Of a DNA stretch of 64,000 nt, positions 9,843 through 19,526 are shown one piece after another (positions within the stretch are counted from its first letter, which is position 1; each line of letters begins with the position of its first letter). Origin of the DNA: Myxococcales bacterium (lineage in GTDB: Bacteria; Myxococcota_A; UBA9042); assembly GCA_009692425.1 (NCBI GenBank), contig SHZF01000013.1, positions 1-64,000 on the forward strand. The letters run 5' to 3'. A model generated the notes under the pieces. The model saw nothing but the letters and a program-made list of their open reading frames with translations. It did not search any database and was not told the origin of the DNA. The position numbers and the translations under genes were made by a program.

Positions 9843-10752
9843 CGGCCCGCAACACCTTGAGCGCCTGCTGGTGGCGCTTGTCGCGATCGGCCTTGCCATT
9901 CGTGCCGCCGTTGATGCGCCGCGTGATCGAGTCGAACTGGCCGGCGTCGGCGTGCTCGTTCAGGCCGCGCTTCTGCCAGAACCATGCGGCGACCAGGTAC
10001 TTCATGTCGTCGTCTTTCGCCCGCCCCGGATTCTTCTCGAGATCGGCGCCGCCCGTCATGCCGGCGAGGTCGCCCGACGCCTCGCGGTAATTGGCGCGAC
10101 CGGTCACCTGGATCGCGCCACGCCCCTTGAACTTCTTGCCGTCGCCCGCCTGGTTGTTGCCGAGGTCGCGCCGACCTTCGTAGTCCGCGCCGCTGGCAAA
10201 CTCCTCGAACCACTGCAGCCCGCCCGACTCGTGGCCGATCTGGGCCAGGTACGCCGCCTTGCGCTCGACCGTCGTGAGGCCCGCCAGATACATCGACGGA
10301 TTCAGCCCCCTGAGTTCCTTGCCGGCGCGCGCGGCATCTACCTGGAACAACTGGAGGAACTGCTCCAGCGTCACCGAGCACATGTCGGCCTTGACGAGCG
10401 CCGCCGCCGTCTTCTGATCGACCCGGCCCGTCGCCGGTAGCCCGTAGGCCTTCTGGAACTCGCTGACTGTCTGCACGGTCGCGGGTTGAAAGCTCCCGCT
10501 CACCGGCGTACCAAAGCCCAACCGGGTCAAGCGCGCCTGCACGTCGGTGACCGCTTCGCCTGCCATGCCCGGTTCGAGCGTGCCGGCGCCCGCCACGACA
10601 TCGGCAAACGACGGCGCCGGCCGCGTCCCGGCTTGCGGCTGTGGAGCGACCGGCCGTTGCGCACCTCCCGGCGCCTGCGCAGTCGGCTGCGATGCGGCGG
10701 GACCGCGTGCACCTGCCTGGGGCGCCTGCTGGTTCGGTTGGAGTTGCGGCAC
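9838..10752 (-). CDS. Peptidoglycan-binding (PGBD) plus GH19 chitinase/endolysin-like protein
   Basis: 'GMAGEAVTDVQARLTRLGFGTPVSGSFQPATVQTVSEFQKAYGLPATGRVDQKTAAALV' (PGBD); 'RKAAYLAQIGHESGGLQWFEEFASGADYEGRRDLGN...FKGRGAIQVTGRANYREAS' (GH19-like). Confidence 0.8.
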   Translation of the reverse strand: MPQLQPNQQAPQAGARGPAASQPTAQAPGGAQRPVAPQPQAGTRPAPSFADVVAGAGTLEPGMAGEAVTDVQARLTRLGFGTPVSGSFQPATVQTVSEFQKAYGLPATGRVDQKTAAALVKADMCSVTLEQFLQLFQVDAARAGKELRGLNPSMYLAGLTTVERKAAYLAQIGHESGGLQWFEEFASGADYEGRRDLGNNQAGDGKKFKGRGAIQVTGRANYREASGDLAGMTGGADLEKNPGRAKDDDMKYLVAAWFWQKRGLNEHADAGQFDSITRRINGGTNGKADRDKRHQQALKVLRAG

Positions 10753-10904
10753 GCTGCGGTGTCTCCCGGGAGTATCGTGTCCCGGTTCGGTCCAATCCCG
10801 AAGCTAAGGCGCAAGTTGGATTCGCGCAATCCGCAGCCACGGGACGGCAACGCAGGTGGTGCGCGCGCGCCTCAGCCGCGATCGTGTGCCGGGCAAACTG
10901 AGCG

Positions 10905-13900
10905 CTATGGGCACACCCAGTCGATCTTCACGTTGTCGACCCAGATGCCGCCGCCGTTGTTGTTCTGAAAGTTGTGCAAGAACGTAAACGTCACCTGCAC
11001 CGGCTTGCCGACCTCGCTCGTCAGCGCCACCGAGATCGCCTCGAAACCCTTCGTGCTGCTGCACTTCGTCGCCCGTGGCTGCCCGCCGACCAGCACACTG
11101 AACGTGTCGGTCAGACCCGAACAGCCCGGCGGCGACGTCTCGGCGGGGTCGCGCTCGAACCGCAGGTGCAACGAGAGCGTCGCGTTCGTAACGCCGTCCG
11201 GGATCGTGACGACCGGCAACTGCGCGTTCGCCACGCCGGGCCCGACGTTGTACGAGTGCTTTCCTGTGAACGGGTTGATGTTGCCTACGTACAAGGCGGC
11301 CGGCGCGCTGGCGAACTGGGTCTTGTCGATCGTCCAGGCGATTTGGTTGTTTGTCGCCTGGCCCACGATGCCGCCCATGGTGCCGTTGTCGAAGTTCGCT
11401 GCGTACGTCGGCACGGCGACGAACTTGCAGCCGCTCGCCGGGACGCAGGTGTCCGTCGTGCAAGCCTTGCCATCGTCGCAGACGACCGCAGCGCCCACGC
11501 ACGTCCCGCCGGCCGAACACGCGTCGCCCGCCGTGCACGCGCTGCCATCGGTGCACGCGGCACCCGCTGTGGGGGTGCTCGCGCAGGCACCCGTCTTCGG
11601 ATTGCACGCATCGGTGGTGCACCCATTGCCGTCGTTGCACTGGCCGGGGAACGGAGCGTTGGCGCACTGACCACTGCCCTTGTCGCAAGAGTCCTGCGTG
11701 CACAGGTTGCCGTCGTCGCAGTTCTTGGGCGCGCCGAAGCAGGCGCCATTGACCAGGCACGTGTCCGATGTGGTGCACGCATTGCCGTCCTCGCACGCGG
11801 TGCCTGGCGCGGGCTTGCCCCCACAGGCTCCGGTCGCGGGGTCACAGGCGTCTTGGGTGCAGACGTTCTTGTCGTCGCATACGACCGGCGCTCCCTGGCA
11901 CGCGCCGCCGCCGCACTTGTCGCCCGTCGTGCAGCCGCTGCCGTCATTGCAGGCTGCGCCGTCTTGCGGTTTCGTGGTGCAGCCGACGCCCGCCGTGCAC
12001 GCGTCGAGCGTACACGGATTGGCGTCGTCGCAGGCCTTGGCGCCTGCGCCCTTGCACGTTCCCGCCACGCACGCATCGCCAGTCGTACACGGGTCGCCGT
12101 CGTCGCACGCCGGGCCGCTCGCCGCGCCGTGCAGGCAGCCCGCCGTCTTGTCGCACGCGTCGGTCGTACACGGCTTCCCGTCGTCGCAGGCCTTGGCATC
12201 GGCCGTGTGGACGCAGCCGAGCGCCGGGTCGCACGCATCGAGCGTGCACGCGACCGTGTCCTGGCAGTTCAGCGGCAAGCCGATGCACTGGCCCGCAGCA
12301 CACACGTCGCTCGCCGAGCACAGGCTCTTGTCGTTGCACGTCGTCCCCGGCGCGGCGGGAGTTGGTAGGCACTGTCCGAGAGCGGCGAGGCACTGGTTCT
12401 TCAGGCACGGCGTGTCGCCGCTGGCGTCGCACACCACGACGGTCCCGGGCTTGGCCTGGCACTTGTTCGCGATGCACGCCGGCACGCCGTTGCATTTGTT
12501 GGCGTCGTCCTTGCAGTTGGCGTCGGTTTGGCACGCGCATTGGTTCGCGAAGCCCTGGCACTTGCCGCCGATGCAGGCCGAGAATCCGGTGCATGGGTCG
12601 CCGTCGTCGCATGTGGTCGGGGGCAACGTCGGCAGGCCCTTGCTCGAACAGCCGTTCTTCGTGTCGCATGAATCCTGCGTGCACGGGTTCTTGTCATCGC
12701 AGGAGACCGGATTGGCGAGGCACACGCCAGACACGCACTGGCCGGCGCCGGTGCAAGCGTTCGCGTCGTCGCACGGCGCTCCGTTGGGTTGCAGCACCGC
12801 GACGCACTGTCCCGTCGAACCGTTGCACCCGACCGACTGGCAGGGGCCGTTCGCAACTGTGCACTCGATCGCTGGGCCGGGTAGGCACGCTCCGTTGACG
12901 CACGCCGGCACGCCATTGCACTTGTCGCCATCGTCCTTGCAGTCGGCCGCCGTCACGCACACCGCGCACACGTACTTGCCGGGTGCACACTGGCCGGCCG
13001 CGCAGGTGTCGCCCTGTGTGCACACGCTGCCGTCGTCGCACGCGTTGGTGTTCGGCGTGAACACGCAGCCGTTGGCGACGTCGCACGCATCGTTCGTGCA
13101 GAGGCTCGTGTCGGCGCACACAACGCCGCTGCCGCCGCCGCACTTGCCGGCCGTGCACACGCTGCCGCTGGTGCACGCGTTGGCGTCGTCGCAGGCCGTC
13201 CCGTCGGGTTTGGCCTTCTTGCCGCCGGCGGCATCCGTCGTCACGCAGGCGGCGTCGCACACCACCGCGCTGCCGGGCTTGGGCACGCACTGGTTCGCCT
13301 GGCACACCGGCACGCCGTTGCACGCGTCACCGTCGTCTTTGCAGTCCGCATCGACCTTGCACGCGCACGAGGACACGCCCGGCGCACACCCGCCGCCTTT
13401 GCACACGTCGCCCTGCGTACAGGCCTCGCCGTCGTCGCACGGCACGCCGTCCGCGTTCTTCGCCACGCAGCCCGCCAGCTTGTTGCACGCCTCGACCGTG
13501 CACGGGTTTTTGTCGTCGCAAACCACTGCCTTGCCCGCACACGCCCCGGCGCCGTCGCACGCGTCGAACGCGGTGCACACGGTCCCGTCGTTGCACGCGG
13601 TGCCGGTGGGGAACGACACGAGCCCGCACGTCCCCTTCTTCGCGTCACACAGGTTGGCCGCGCACAGGCCGCCGAGCGCTGCATCGCAGACGACCGCCGA
13701 CCCCGGCTTGCCGGCGCACTGCCCGCCGACGCACACGAGCACGCCGTTGCACAGGTCGCCGTCGTCCTTGCAGTCGGCATCGGCCTGGCAGGCGCACGTC
13801 CCGGCGCCGGAGACACACTTGGTGTCCTTGCACTGGTCGCCCTGCGTGCACGGGTTGCCGTCGTCGCATGGCGTCACGCTCGGCGTGTGGTAGCAGCCGC

Positions 13901-16067
13901 TGGCAGGGTTGCAGCCGTCGTCGGTGCACAAGTTGCCGTCGATGCAGTTGCCCACCACGCCGCCGCACTTGCCGCCCGCGCAAACATCGCCGAACGTGCA
14001 GGCGTCGGAGTCGGAGCACGCAGCGCCAGCAATCTTCAGCACGACCTTGCACTGGCCGGTCGAGGGCTGGCACGTGTTCGTCGCGCACGGTCCGTTGCCG
14101 GTCACCGGGCACGTGACGACCGAGCCGGCCTTGGGCACGCACTGCCCCGCCTGGCACGCCAGCACGCCGTTGCAGAAGTTGCCGTCGTCCTGCTTGGCGC
14201 AATCGGCGTCGGTCTGGCACCCGCACGTGTTCGCGCCGCCGCCGCAGGTGCCACCCACCGAGCACGCATCGCCCGCCGTGCACGGGTTGGCGTCGTCGCA
14301 GGGGGTGCCCACCACGGCGATGTGACTGCAGCCCTGCGCGGTGCAGGCATCTTTCGTGCACGGGTTGGCGTCGTCGCACGTCGTCGCCGCGGCGCCCTGG
14401 CACGCGCCCGCCTTGCACTGTCCACCGCTCGTGCAAGCCGTCGAACTGCCGCAGGTCTGGCCGTCGGGCAGCACGCTCGCCACGCACAATGTCGACTTCG
14501 GGTCGCAGGTGTTCATCGTGCACGAATCGCCCGTCACGGGGCAGGTCACGCCCTTGCCGTCCGGCACGCACGCGCCCTTGACGCACTGCAGGCCGCCATT
14601 GCACGGGTTGCTGTCATCGCCAGCCGCGCAGTCTGCCGTCGCCTGGCACTGGCAGGCGTTCTTGCCGGGCACGCACGCGCCGGCGCTGCACTGGTCGCCA
14701 AAAGTACACACATTGTCGTCGTTGCACGGGATCGCGGCGCTGGCCGGCCACGGCACATTCTGGCAGCCCGTCGCGGGGTCACACGAGTCCTGCGTGCACG
14801 GGTTGCCGTCGGCACACACGGGCGCCGCGCCGCCGGAGCACTTGCCGCCGGTCACGCAGGCGTCGCCGACCGTACACGCATTGCCGTCGCTGCACGGGAC
14901 CTTTTCTCCCGCGGCCGGAACGATCGCCTTCTCCGTGCAGGTCCCTGTACCGGGCACGCAGACCGCGGTGACGCACGGTCCCGACGCGGCCGGGCACGCC
15001 ACGACGCTGGCCGGGTCGGGGAGACACTGGCCATTGACGCATTGCGGCACGCCGTTGCACAGGTTGGCGTCGTCGGCGCAGTCGGCCGGCTTGGAGCAAG
15101 CGCAGGCGCCCGCGGCGCCCTTGCAGGCCTGGCCCTCGCAGTGGTCACCTTGCGTGCATGGGTTGCCGTCGGAACACGCCGCCGCCGGGCCGAACGCCCC
15201 ATGCTGGCACGGCCCGGTCGGCGTGCGTGCCGCCCACGTAGATCCGTCGCAGCTGTCTTGGGTGCACGCATTGCCGTCGTCGCAATCGATCAGGAAGCCG
15301 CCCTTGCATTTGCCGCCGCTGCACTGCGTGCTCACGGAGCAGGCGTTGCCGTCGTCGCACAGCGCGAAGTCGGGCAGGGGATTGTAGGTACACGGAGCGC
15401 CCGGCTGTCCCGCCGCGCACAGGTCCGCCGTGCACGGGTCGCCGTCGTCGCACCCGGCGCTGCCCACGCACAGGCCGCCGAGACACGCATCTTTGCCGGT
15501 GCACGCATAGCCGTCGTCGCAGACAGTGCCATCGGACCCGACGCCATGGGTGCAGCCGCTGCCGCTCGCGCAGTCGTCTGTCGTACACGCCACGCCGTCG
15601 TCGCACGCGATCGCGCTGACGGGCTGACACACCTGAAGAGCATCGCACGCGGCCGTCGCCACGCAGGGATCGCCCGACGCGCACGCAGCACCAGCCGCTG
15701 CGGGCTTCGTCGCGCACTGGTGCGACGCCGGATCACAAAACGCGGCGACGCAGGCCTTGCCCGCCGCCAGCAGGGCACAATCGGCGCTGGCGAGGCAGAA
15801 CCCCTTGGTTGGTGTCGTGTCGCCGCCGCCGCCCGCGTCCGCGACTCCGCCGATGCCGCCCCCGCCGGCGTGGCCGTCCGGGTTGAGGATGGGGACCGAG
15901 CCCGTCTCGACTTCGGCGCCCTGGCAACCGGTGGCCAGCCAGGCCCCGGCAAGCACGCCGGCGATGCGGGCGCTGTGGGTGCTGTGGGCGCGGTATTCGC
16001 TGTAGGCCCTGTGGGCGCTACGGCGCGACCCGAGCCTCTGCCGCGATCCGGTAGGTTCACAATGCAT
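10905..16067 (-). CDS. Giant Cys-rich lipoprotein with dozens of CTDC-type repeats and a C-terminal beta-sandwich module
   Basis: ATG at 16067 gives MHCEPTG...AGVLAGAWLATGC lipobox; repeats such as CDDGKPCTTDACDKTAGCLH, CDDGDPCTTGDACVAGTCKG; C-terminus 'AANFDNGTMGGIV...NNGGGIWVDNVKIDWVCP'. Confidence 0.85.
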   Translation of the reverse strand: MHCEPTGSRQRLGSRRSAHRAYSEYRAHSTHSARIAGVLAGAWLATGCQGAEVETGSVPILNPDGHAGGGGIGGVADAGGGGDTTPTKGFCLASADCALLAAGKACVAAFCDPASHQCATKPAAAGAACASGDPCVATAACDALQVCQPVSAIACDDGVACTTDDCASGSGCTHGVGSDGTVCDDGYACTGKDACLGGLCVGSAGCDDGDPCTADLCAAGQPGAPCTYNPLPDFALCDDGNACSVSTQCSGGKCKGGFLIDCDDGNACTQDSCDGSTWAARTPTGPCQHGAFGPAAACSDGNPCTQGDHCEGQACKGAAGACACSKPADCADDANLCNGVPQCVNGQCLPDPASVVACPAASGPCVTAVCVPGTGTCTEKAIVPAAGEKVPCSDGNACTVGDACVTGGKCSGGAAPVCADGNPCTQDSCDPATGCQNVPWPASAAIPCNDDNVCTFGDQCSAGACVPGKNACQCQATADCAAGDDSNPCNGGLQCVKGACVPDGKGVTCPVTGDSCTMNTCDPKSTLCVASVLPDGQTCGSSTACTSGGQCKAGACQGAAATTCDDANPCTKDACTAQGCSHIAVVGTPCDDANPCTAGDACSVGGTCGGGANTCGCQTDADCAKQDDGNFCNGVLACQAGQCVPKAGSVVTCPVTGNGPCATNTCQPSTGQCKVVLKIAGAACSDSDACTFGDVCAGGKCGGVVGNCIDGNLCTDDGCNPASGCYHTPSVTPCDDGNPCTQGDQCKDTKCVSGAGTCACQADADCKDDGDLCNGVLVCVGGQCAGKPGSAVVCDAALGGLCAANLCDAKKGTCGLVSFPTGTACNDGTVCTAFDACDGAGACAGKAVVCDDKNPCTVEACNKLAGCVAKNADGVPCDDGEACTQGDVCKGGGCAPGVSSCACKVDADCKDDGDACNGVPVCQANQCVPKPGSAVVCDAACVTTDAAGGKKAKPDGTACDDANACTSGSVCTAGKCGGGSGVVCADTSLCTNDACDVANGCVFTPNTNACDDGSVCTQGDTCAAGQCAPGKYVCAVCVTAADCKDDGDKCNGVPACVNGACLPGPAIECTVANGPCQSVGCNGSTGQCVAVLQPNGAPCDDANACTGAGQCVSGVCLANPVSCDDKNPCTQDSCDTKNGCSSKGLPTLPPTTCDDGDPCTGFSACIGGKCQGFANQCACQTDANCKDDANKCNGVPACIANKCQAKPGTVVVCDASGDTPCLKNQCLAALGQCLPTPAAPGTTCNDKSLCSASDVCAAGQCIGLPLNCQDTVACTLDACDPALGCVHTADAKACDDGKPCTTDACDKTAGCLHGAASGPACDDGDPCTTGDACVAGTCKGAGAKACDDANPCTLDACTAGVGCTTKPQDGAACNDGSGCTTGDKCGGGACQGAPVVCDDKNVCTQDACDPATGACGGKPAPGTACEDGNACTTSDTCLVNGACFGAPKNCDDGNLCTQDSCDKGSGQCANAPFPGQCNDGNGCTTDACNPKTGACASTPTAGAACTDGSACTAGDACSAGGTCVGAAVVCDDGKACTTDTCVPASGCKFVAVPTYAANFDNGTMGGIVGQATNNQIAWTIDKTQFASAPAALYVGNINPFTGKHSYNVGPGVANAQLPVVTIPDGVTNATLSLHLRFERDPAETSPPGCSGLTDTFSVLVGGQPRATKCSSTKGFEAISVALTSEVGKPVQVTFTFLHNFQNNNGGGIWVDNVKIDWVCP

Positions 16068-16215
16068 GTCGCCGCTCCTGAGGCCGCGCCGCCAGCGCCC
16101 CGAACGGCGGGCGTGCGAGCCGCATCCACGGATGGTAGCGGTCCTGCCGCCGCCGAACAAACCCGTTTTGGTGAGCGAGCCGTGGCGACCTTGCGGCGAC
16201 CCGGGAGAGCCCCCG

Positions 16216-18624
16216 CTAGTCGACGAACTTCGCGATGAGGTCCAAAACCTTGGCGCCGTCGTCGACGAAAACGAGCGCGCCCGCATCTTTCAGCGCCGCG
16301 ACCTTGACATGCGCCTTGGCTGACTGCGGCAGGGCCGTGAGGTCTTCCATCGTGCCTTTCGCCCACGGAGCCTTGCCGCCCAGCACGACGAGCGTCGGCA
16401 CCTGGGTCAGCGCCGCGTCGAAGTGGCCCCATTCGCTGGCGGCTCGGTCCATCGCGTCGAACGAGAAGCCGTCGAGGTAGGCATTGTCCATCCGCACGGT
16501 GCGCGCTTTCTCGGCATCGGCGAGCAGTGCCGTCACCAGGCCGCGTGTGACGACCCGCTGCTGCAGCCACGGGGTCAGCAATCCCGTCTGCTGCACCGCC
16601 CACGTCACGTCGTCCCGCCACGCCGGACCGATGGCCGCCGCGATCTCGCCCGGCATGCGCTGCAGCGCCTTGACCGACGGCCACGGCCCGCCGAGCAACA
16701 CGACGTGGCTCACGTCCTTCGGGTGGCGCTTCGCGTAGGCCAGGGCGAAGTGCCCGCCAGAAGCGTCCGCGGCCAACACGACCGGCTCGCTCTTGCCGAG
16801 CGCGGCGAGGAGCTTTTCGATGTCTTGGGTCAGCACTTCTTCGGTCATCGTCGCCGCCGACAGCGCATCGACCCCGCGCCGCAGCGCGACGACATGGTAG
16901 CGGCTCGCGAGCACCAGGGCGTGCGGCAGCAGGTGCGCGGCGTCGCGGAACGGCGGGCCACTAACCAAGACGACGGTGCGGTCGGCGCTGTCGCCCGCCT
17001 CGAGCCAGCCCATTTCGCGGCCATCGACCACGAATTTGCGCGTCGTCGTCGCCACCTGTTCGACGGCGAGCGGCGCCCGATCCCGTTCCGCCGACCACCA
17101 CGCGATCCACTCGGCTTCGCGCCGCGGCCCGGTGTGGTACGTCAGGCGCCGTAGCGCGGACATCGCGGTGCGGAAGACCTCGTCGCTCGGGTCGCCCAAC
17201 TGCCGCGCCAAGGTCGGCACTGCAGTTTCGCCGTCGAGGCGCGCGATCGTATTGAGCACCGCCAGACGCTCGACGGTACTCGTCGAGTCCGCCATCTTGC
17301 GCAGTAGCTCCAGGCCCTTCGGGTCGCCGACGCCGACGCTCGCCTGCATGGCCGCGAGCCGCACGCCGAGGTCCAGATCGCTCGCGGCCACCTTGCGCAG
17401 CGCGTCAAACGTGTACGGGTCCGCCAGCCGCCACAGTTCGTCGACGACGGCGCGGCGCACCGTGGCCTCCCTGTCGGCCAGCAGGCCGAGCAGCGTCTTG
17501 CGCACTTCGTCGTCGTACAGCGTGATCGCCAGCCGCAGGCCTTGCGTGAGCCGCACGAAGCGGCGCTCCCGCACCATCCGCAAGATCTCGTCGCGCACTG
17601 CCGGAACGGCCACATGGGCCAGCACGTCGGTCGCCAGTTCGCGCGTGCGGTCGTCGCCGGCACCGACCAGCGGCAGCAATTCCGTCGCCGTGTGCAGGCG
17701 CAGGTGAGCGACGACCTGAAGCGCGGTCTCGATGCGGCCCCGGTCCGCGGTACGCAGCAGGAAGATGGAGGCCCTGACCGCGGGTGCGCCGACGAGTGCG
17801 AGCCCGTCGAGTGCGCCCTCGCGCTGGTCCGGCACGTCGAGGGCGGCCATCAGGGGGTCGACCGGCGTGTCGGTTCCGGCGCCGATGCGCGCGATGGCAT
17901 GGATCAGCTTCAGGCGGATGTTCAGGTTTTCGCCCGTCGGCTTGAGTTGCTCGATGCCGAGCAATCGCGCCAGGCTCGGCAACGCTGGCTCGAAGTGGCG
18001 GCCCACGAGGCTGTCGATGGCGAAGTTGCGCAGGTTGCCGCGCTTGTCGTCGATGAGTTGCTGCAGGCGCGGCAATGCAATCGGCCGACCCTTGGCGAGC
18101 AATTCGGGCAACACGAGGAGCAGCAGTTCTTCCTGGTCGCGCCCGACGAGGGATTCGAGGACGGCGAGTTTGCGGTCGTCCTTCCAGCGCAGCACCTGCT
18201 TGACCGTGCGTACGGCTCCGGGATCGCTGAATCGCGGGGCCCGCGCCACGACATCGTCCATCGCCACTGCGCCGAAGCCGAACATCAGTTCGATCGCCGC
18301 ATCTTCTCCCCCGGGCAGGGCGGTGATCGCGTCCAGTCGCGCTTTCGCGTCCGGCCAGGCGGCGTCGCCGAGTTCCAGCAGCCCATCAACGGCGTCGTCC
18401 CGCGCCGCACCCGGAGCGGACGCCTCGATCGCCTTGAGCAGCGTCGCCGGCGTTGCGGCCTTGCGCCTGGCCTGGGCTTGCACGCTTGAGGTCGAGGGCA
18501 GGGCGAAGGCGACGGCGAGGGCCAGCGCGAGGCCGCCGCGCAGGGTGGCTTGCACCCAGCGGGAGGTGACTGGCGCGCAGTGGGAGAGCGCAGGCGTGCG
18601 GCAGTCGAAGCAAGCAGGGGGCAT
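16216..18624 (-). CDS. Exported HEAT-repeat protein fused to an alpha/beta-hydrolase-like domain
   Basis: N-terminal signal-like segment; HEAT-like helices ('LLELGDAAWPDAKARL', 'LFRTAMSALRRL' type units); C-terminal 'TVVLVSGPPFRDAAHLLPHALVLASRYHVVALRRG...VVLAADASGGHFALAYAKRHP'. Confidence 0.7.
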   Translation of the reverse strand: MPPACFDCRTPALSHCAPVTSRWVQATLRGGLALALAVAFALPSTSSVQAQARRKAATPATLLKAIEASAPGAARDDAVDGLLELGDAAWPDAKARLDAITALPGGEDAAIELMFGFGAVAMDDVVARAPRFSDPGAVRTVKQVLRWKDDRKLAVLESLVGRDQEELLLLVLPELLAKGRPIALPRLQQLIDDKRGNLRNFAIDSLVGRHFEPALPSLARLLGIEQLKPTGENLNIRLKLIHAIARIGAGTDTPVDPLMAALDVPDQREGALDGLALVGAPAVRASIFLLRTADRGRIETALQVVAHLRLHTATELLPLVGAGDDRTRELATDVLAHVAVPAVRDEILRMVRERRFVRLTQGLRLAITLYDDEVRKTLLGLLADREATVRRAVVDELWRLADPYTFDALRKVAASDLDLGVRLAAMQASVGVGDPKGLELLRKMADSTSTVERLAVLNTIARLDGETAVPTLARQLGDPSDEVFRTAMSALRRLTYHTGPRREAEWIAWWSAERDRAPLAVEQVATTTRKFVVDGREMGWLEAGDSADRTVVLVSGPPFRDAAHLLPHALVLASRYHVVALRRGVDALSAATMTEEVLTQDIEKLLAALGKSEPVVLAADASGGHFALAYAKRHPKDVSHVVLLGGPWPSVKALQRMPGEIAAAIGPAWRDDVTWAVQQTGLLTPWLQQRVVTRGLVTALLADAEKARTVRMDNAYLDGFSFDAMDRAASEWGHFDAALTQVPTLVVLGGKAPWAKGTMEDLTALPQSAKAHVKVAALKDAGALVFVDDGAKVLDLIAKFVD

Positions 18625-18718
18625 GGGGCCTCGCGAATGCCGCGGCTGGGCCGGGCGCCAAAGTCTACCTCGAAACGGCCGCGGCGCGAGTTGGGGAGGC
18701 CGGCCCGACGTAATGACG

Positions 18719-19291
18719 CTAACGTCCTCGCTGCTGGCGCCGATCATCGCGCGCCATCTGGTAGCGCAGCACGTCTTCGCGGGCAAGCACCCACAGCTTG
18801 CCGTGCTGCTCGCCCCGGATGCGTCCGATGCGCACCGCGTTGATGACGGCCTGGCGTGTGATGCCCAGCATGTCCATCGCCTCGCCGACGGTGACGATTG
18901 GCTCCGTGGTCAGTCCCTTGCCAGCGGGCGCCGGCGCGGCGGCCACGGCCGACAGCGCGCGCAGGCCGGGCGGCAGGGGCGGCGTTTGGGCCTCGGCAGG
19001 GCCAGCGGTGATGGCTCCCTCGGCGACGCCGGCGCGGTACACGAGGTCGCGCGCAGCCTTCACGGCGGGCAACTCGGCGGTGTGCGGGGCGAGCGGAGAG
19101 TGGCCTTCATAGATTGGCAGGTCCGGGCGCAGCACGCGCTGCAACAGCTCGGCGTAGCCCTGGCCTTGGGCGAGGCGCAAGGCCAGATCCTGTACGAACG
19201 CGCGCGCTCCCGGCGTGGCGCTGCGCAGATCGACAGTGGCGCCCGACAGGAGTCGATAGGTGTCTAGATGGTCAGTGCGCTCATTCTCCAC
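18719..19291 (-). CDS. Excisionase/MerR-type helix-turn-helix DNA-binding protein
   Basis: C-terminal HTH 'PIVTVGEAMDMLGITRQAVINAVRIGRIRGEQHGKLWVLAREDVLRYQMAR'. GTG at 19291 chosen; the ORF is open to 19396. Confidence 0.7.
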   Translation of the reverse strand: MENERTDHLDTYRLLSGATVDLRSATPGARAFVQDLALRLAQGQGYAELLQRVLRPDLPIYEGHSPLAPHTAELPAVKAARDLVYRAGVAEGAITAGPAEAQTPPLPPGLRALSAVAAAPAPAGKGLTTEPIVTVGEAMDMLGITRQAVINAVRIGRIRGEQHGKLWVLAREDVLRYQMARDDRRQQRGR

Positions 19292-19349
19292 GCAGCGGCA
19301 GCTCCAAAAACCGATTCCGCAAGGTGCTTTGCCCGCGGGTTGCGAGATC

Positions 19350-19377
19350 GATCTAGCAATTGCTTTACAAGTGTCAA
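19350..19377 (-). promoter_or_regulatory. Candidate sigma70-type promoter for the HTH gene
   Basis: Minus strand TTGACA (19377-19372), 16-bp spacer, TAGATC (19355-19350). The -10 match is weak. Confidence 0.3.
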
Positions 19378-19526
19378 GGGAAAGCAGAGGAGACACGTAA
19401 TCTATAGATATTTCAGGCCGTTGTGGGGGAGGGTGTCAGGTTGAGGTTCGTCAGGTACTTCCGCAACGCGCCGAACCGGTCTAATTGCTCGGGTTCGGGC
19501 CGCGGCGGCGGACCCGAGGAGGTGCG

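Noticed and set aside
11680-13893. Long plus-strand ORF (737 aa, rich in His/Ser/Leu, 'HALPSSHA...') that could look like a repetitive protein
   Set aside because: It is the antisense of the CTDC-repeat gene; its apparent repeats mirror the Cys codons on the other strand.
13887-16238. 783-aa plus-strand ORF antisense to the 10905..16067 gene
   Set aside because: Low-complexity Ala/Arg/Val composition, no recognisable domain, opposite to a well-supported gene.
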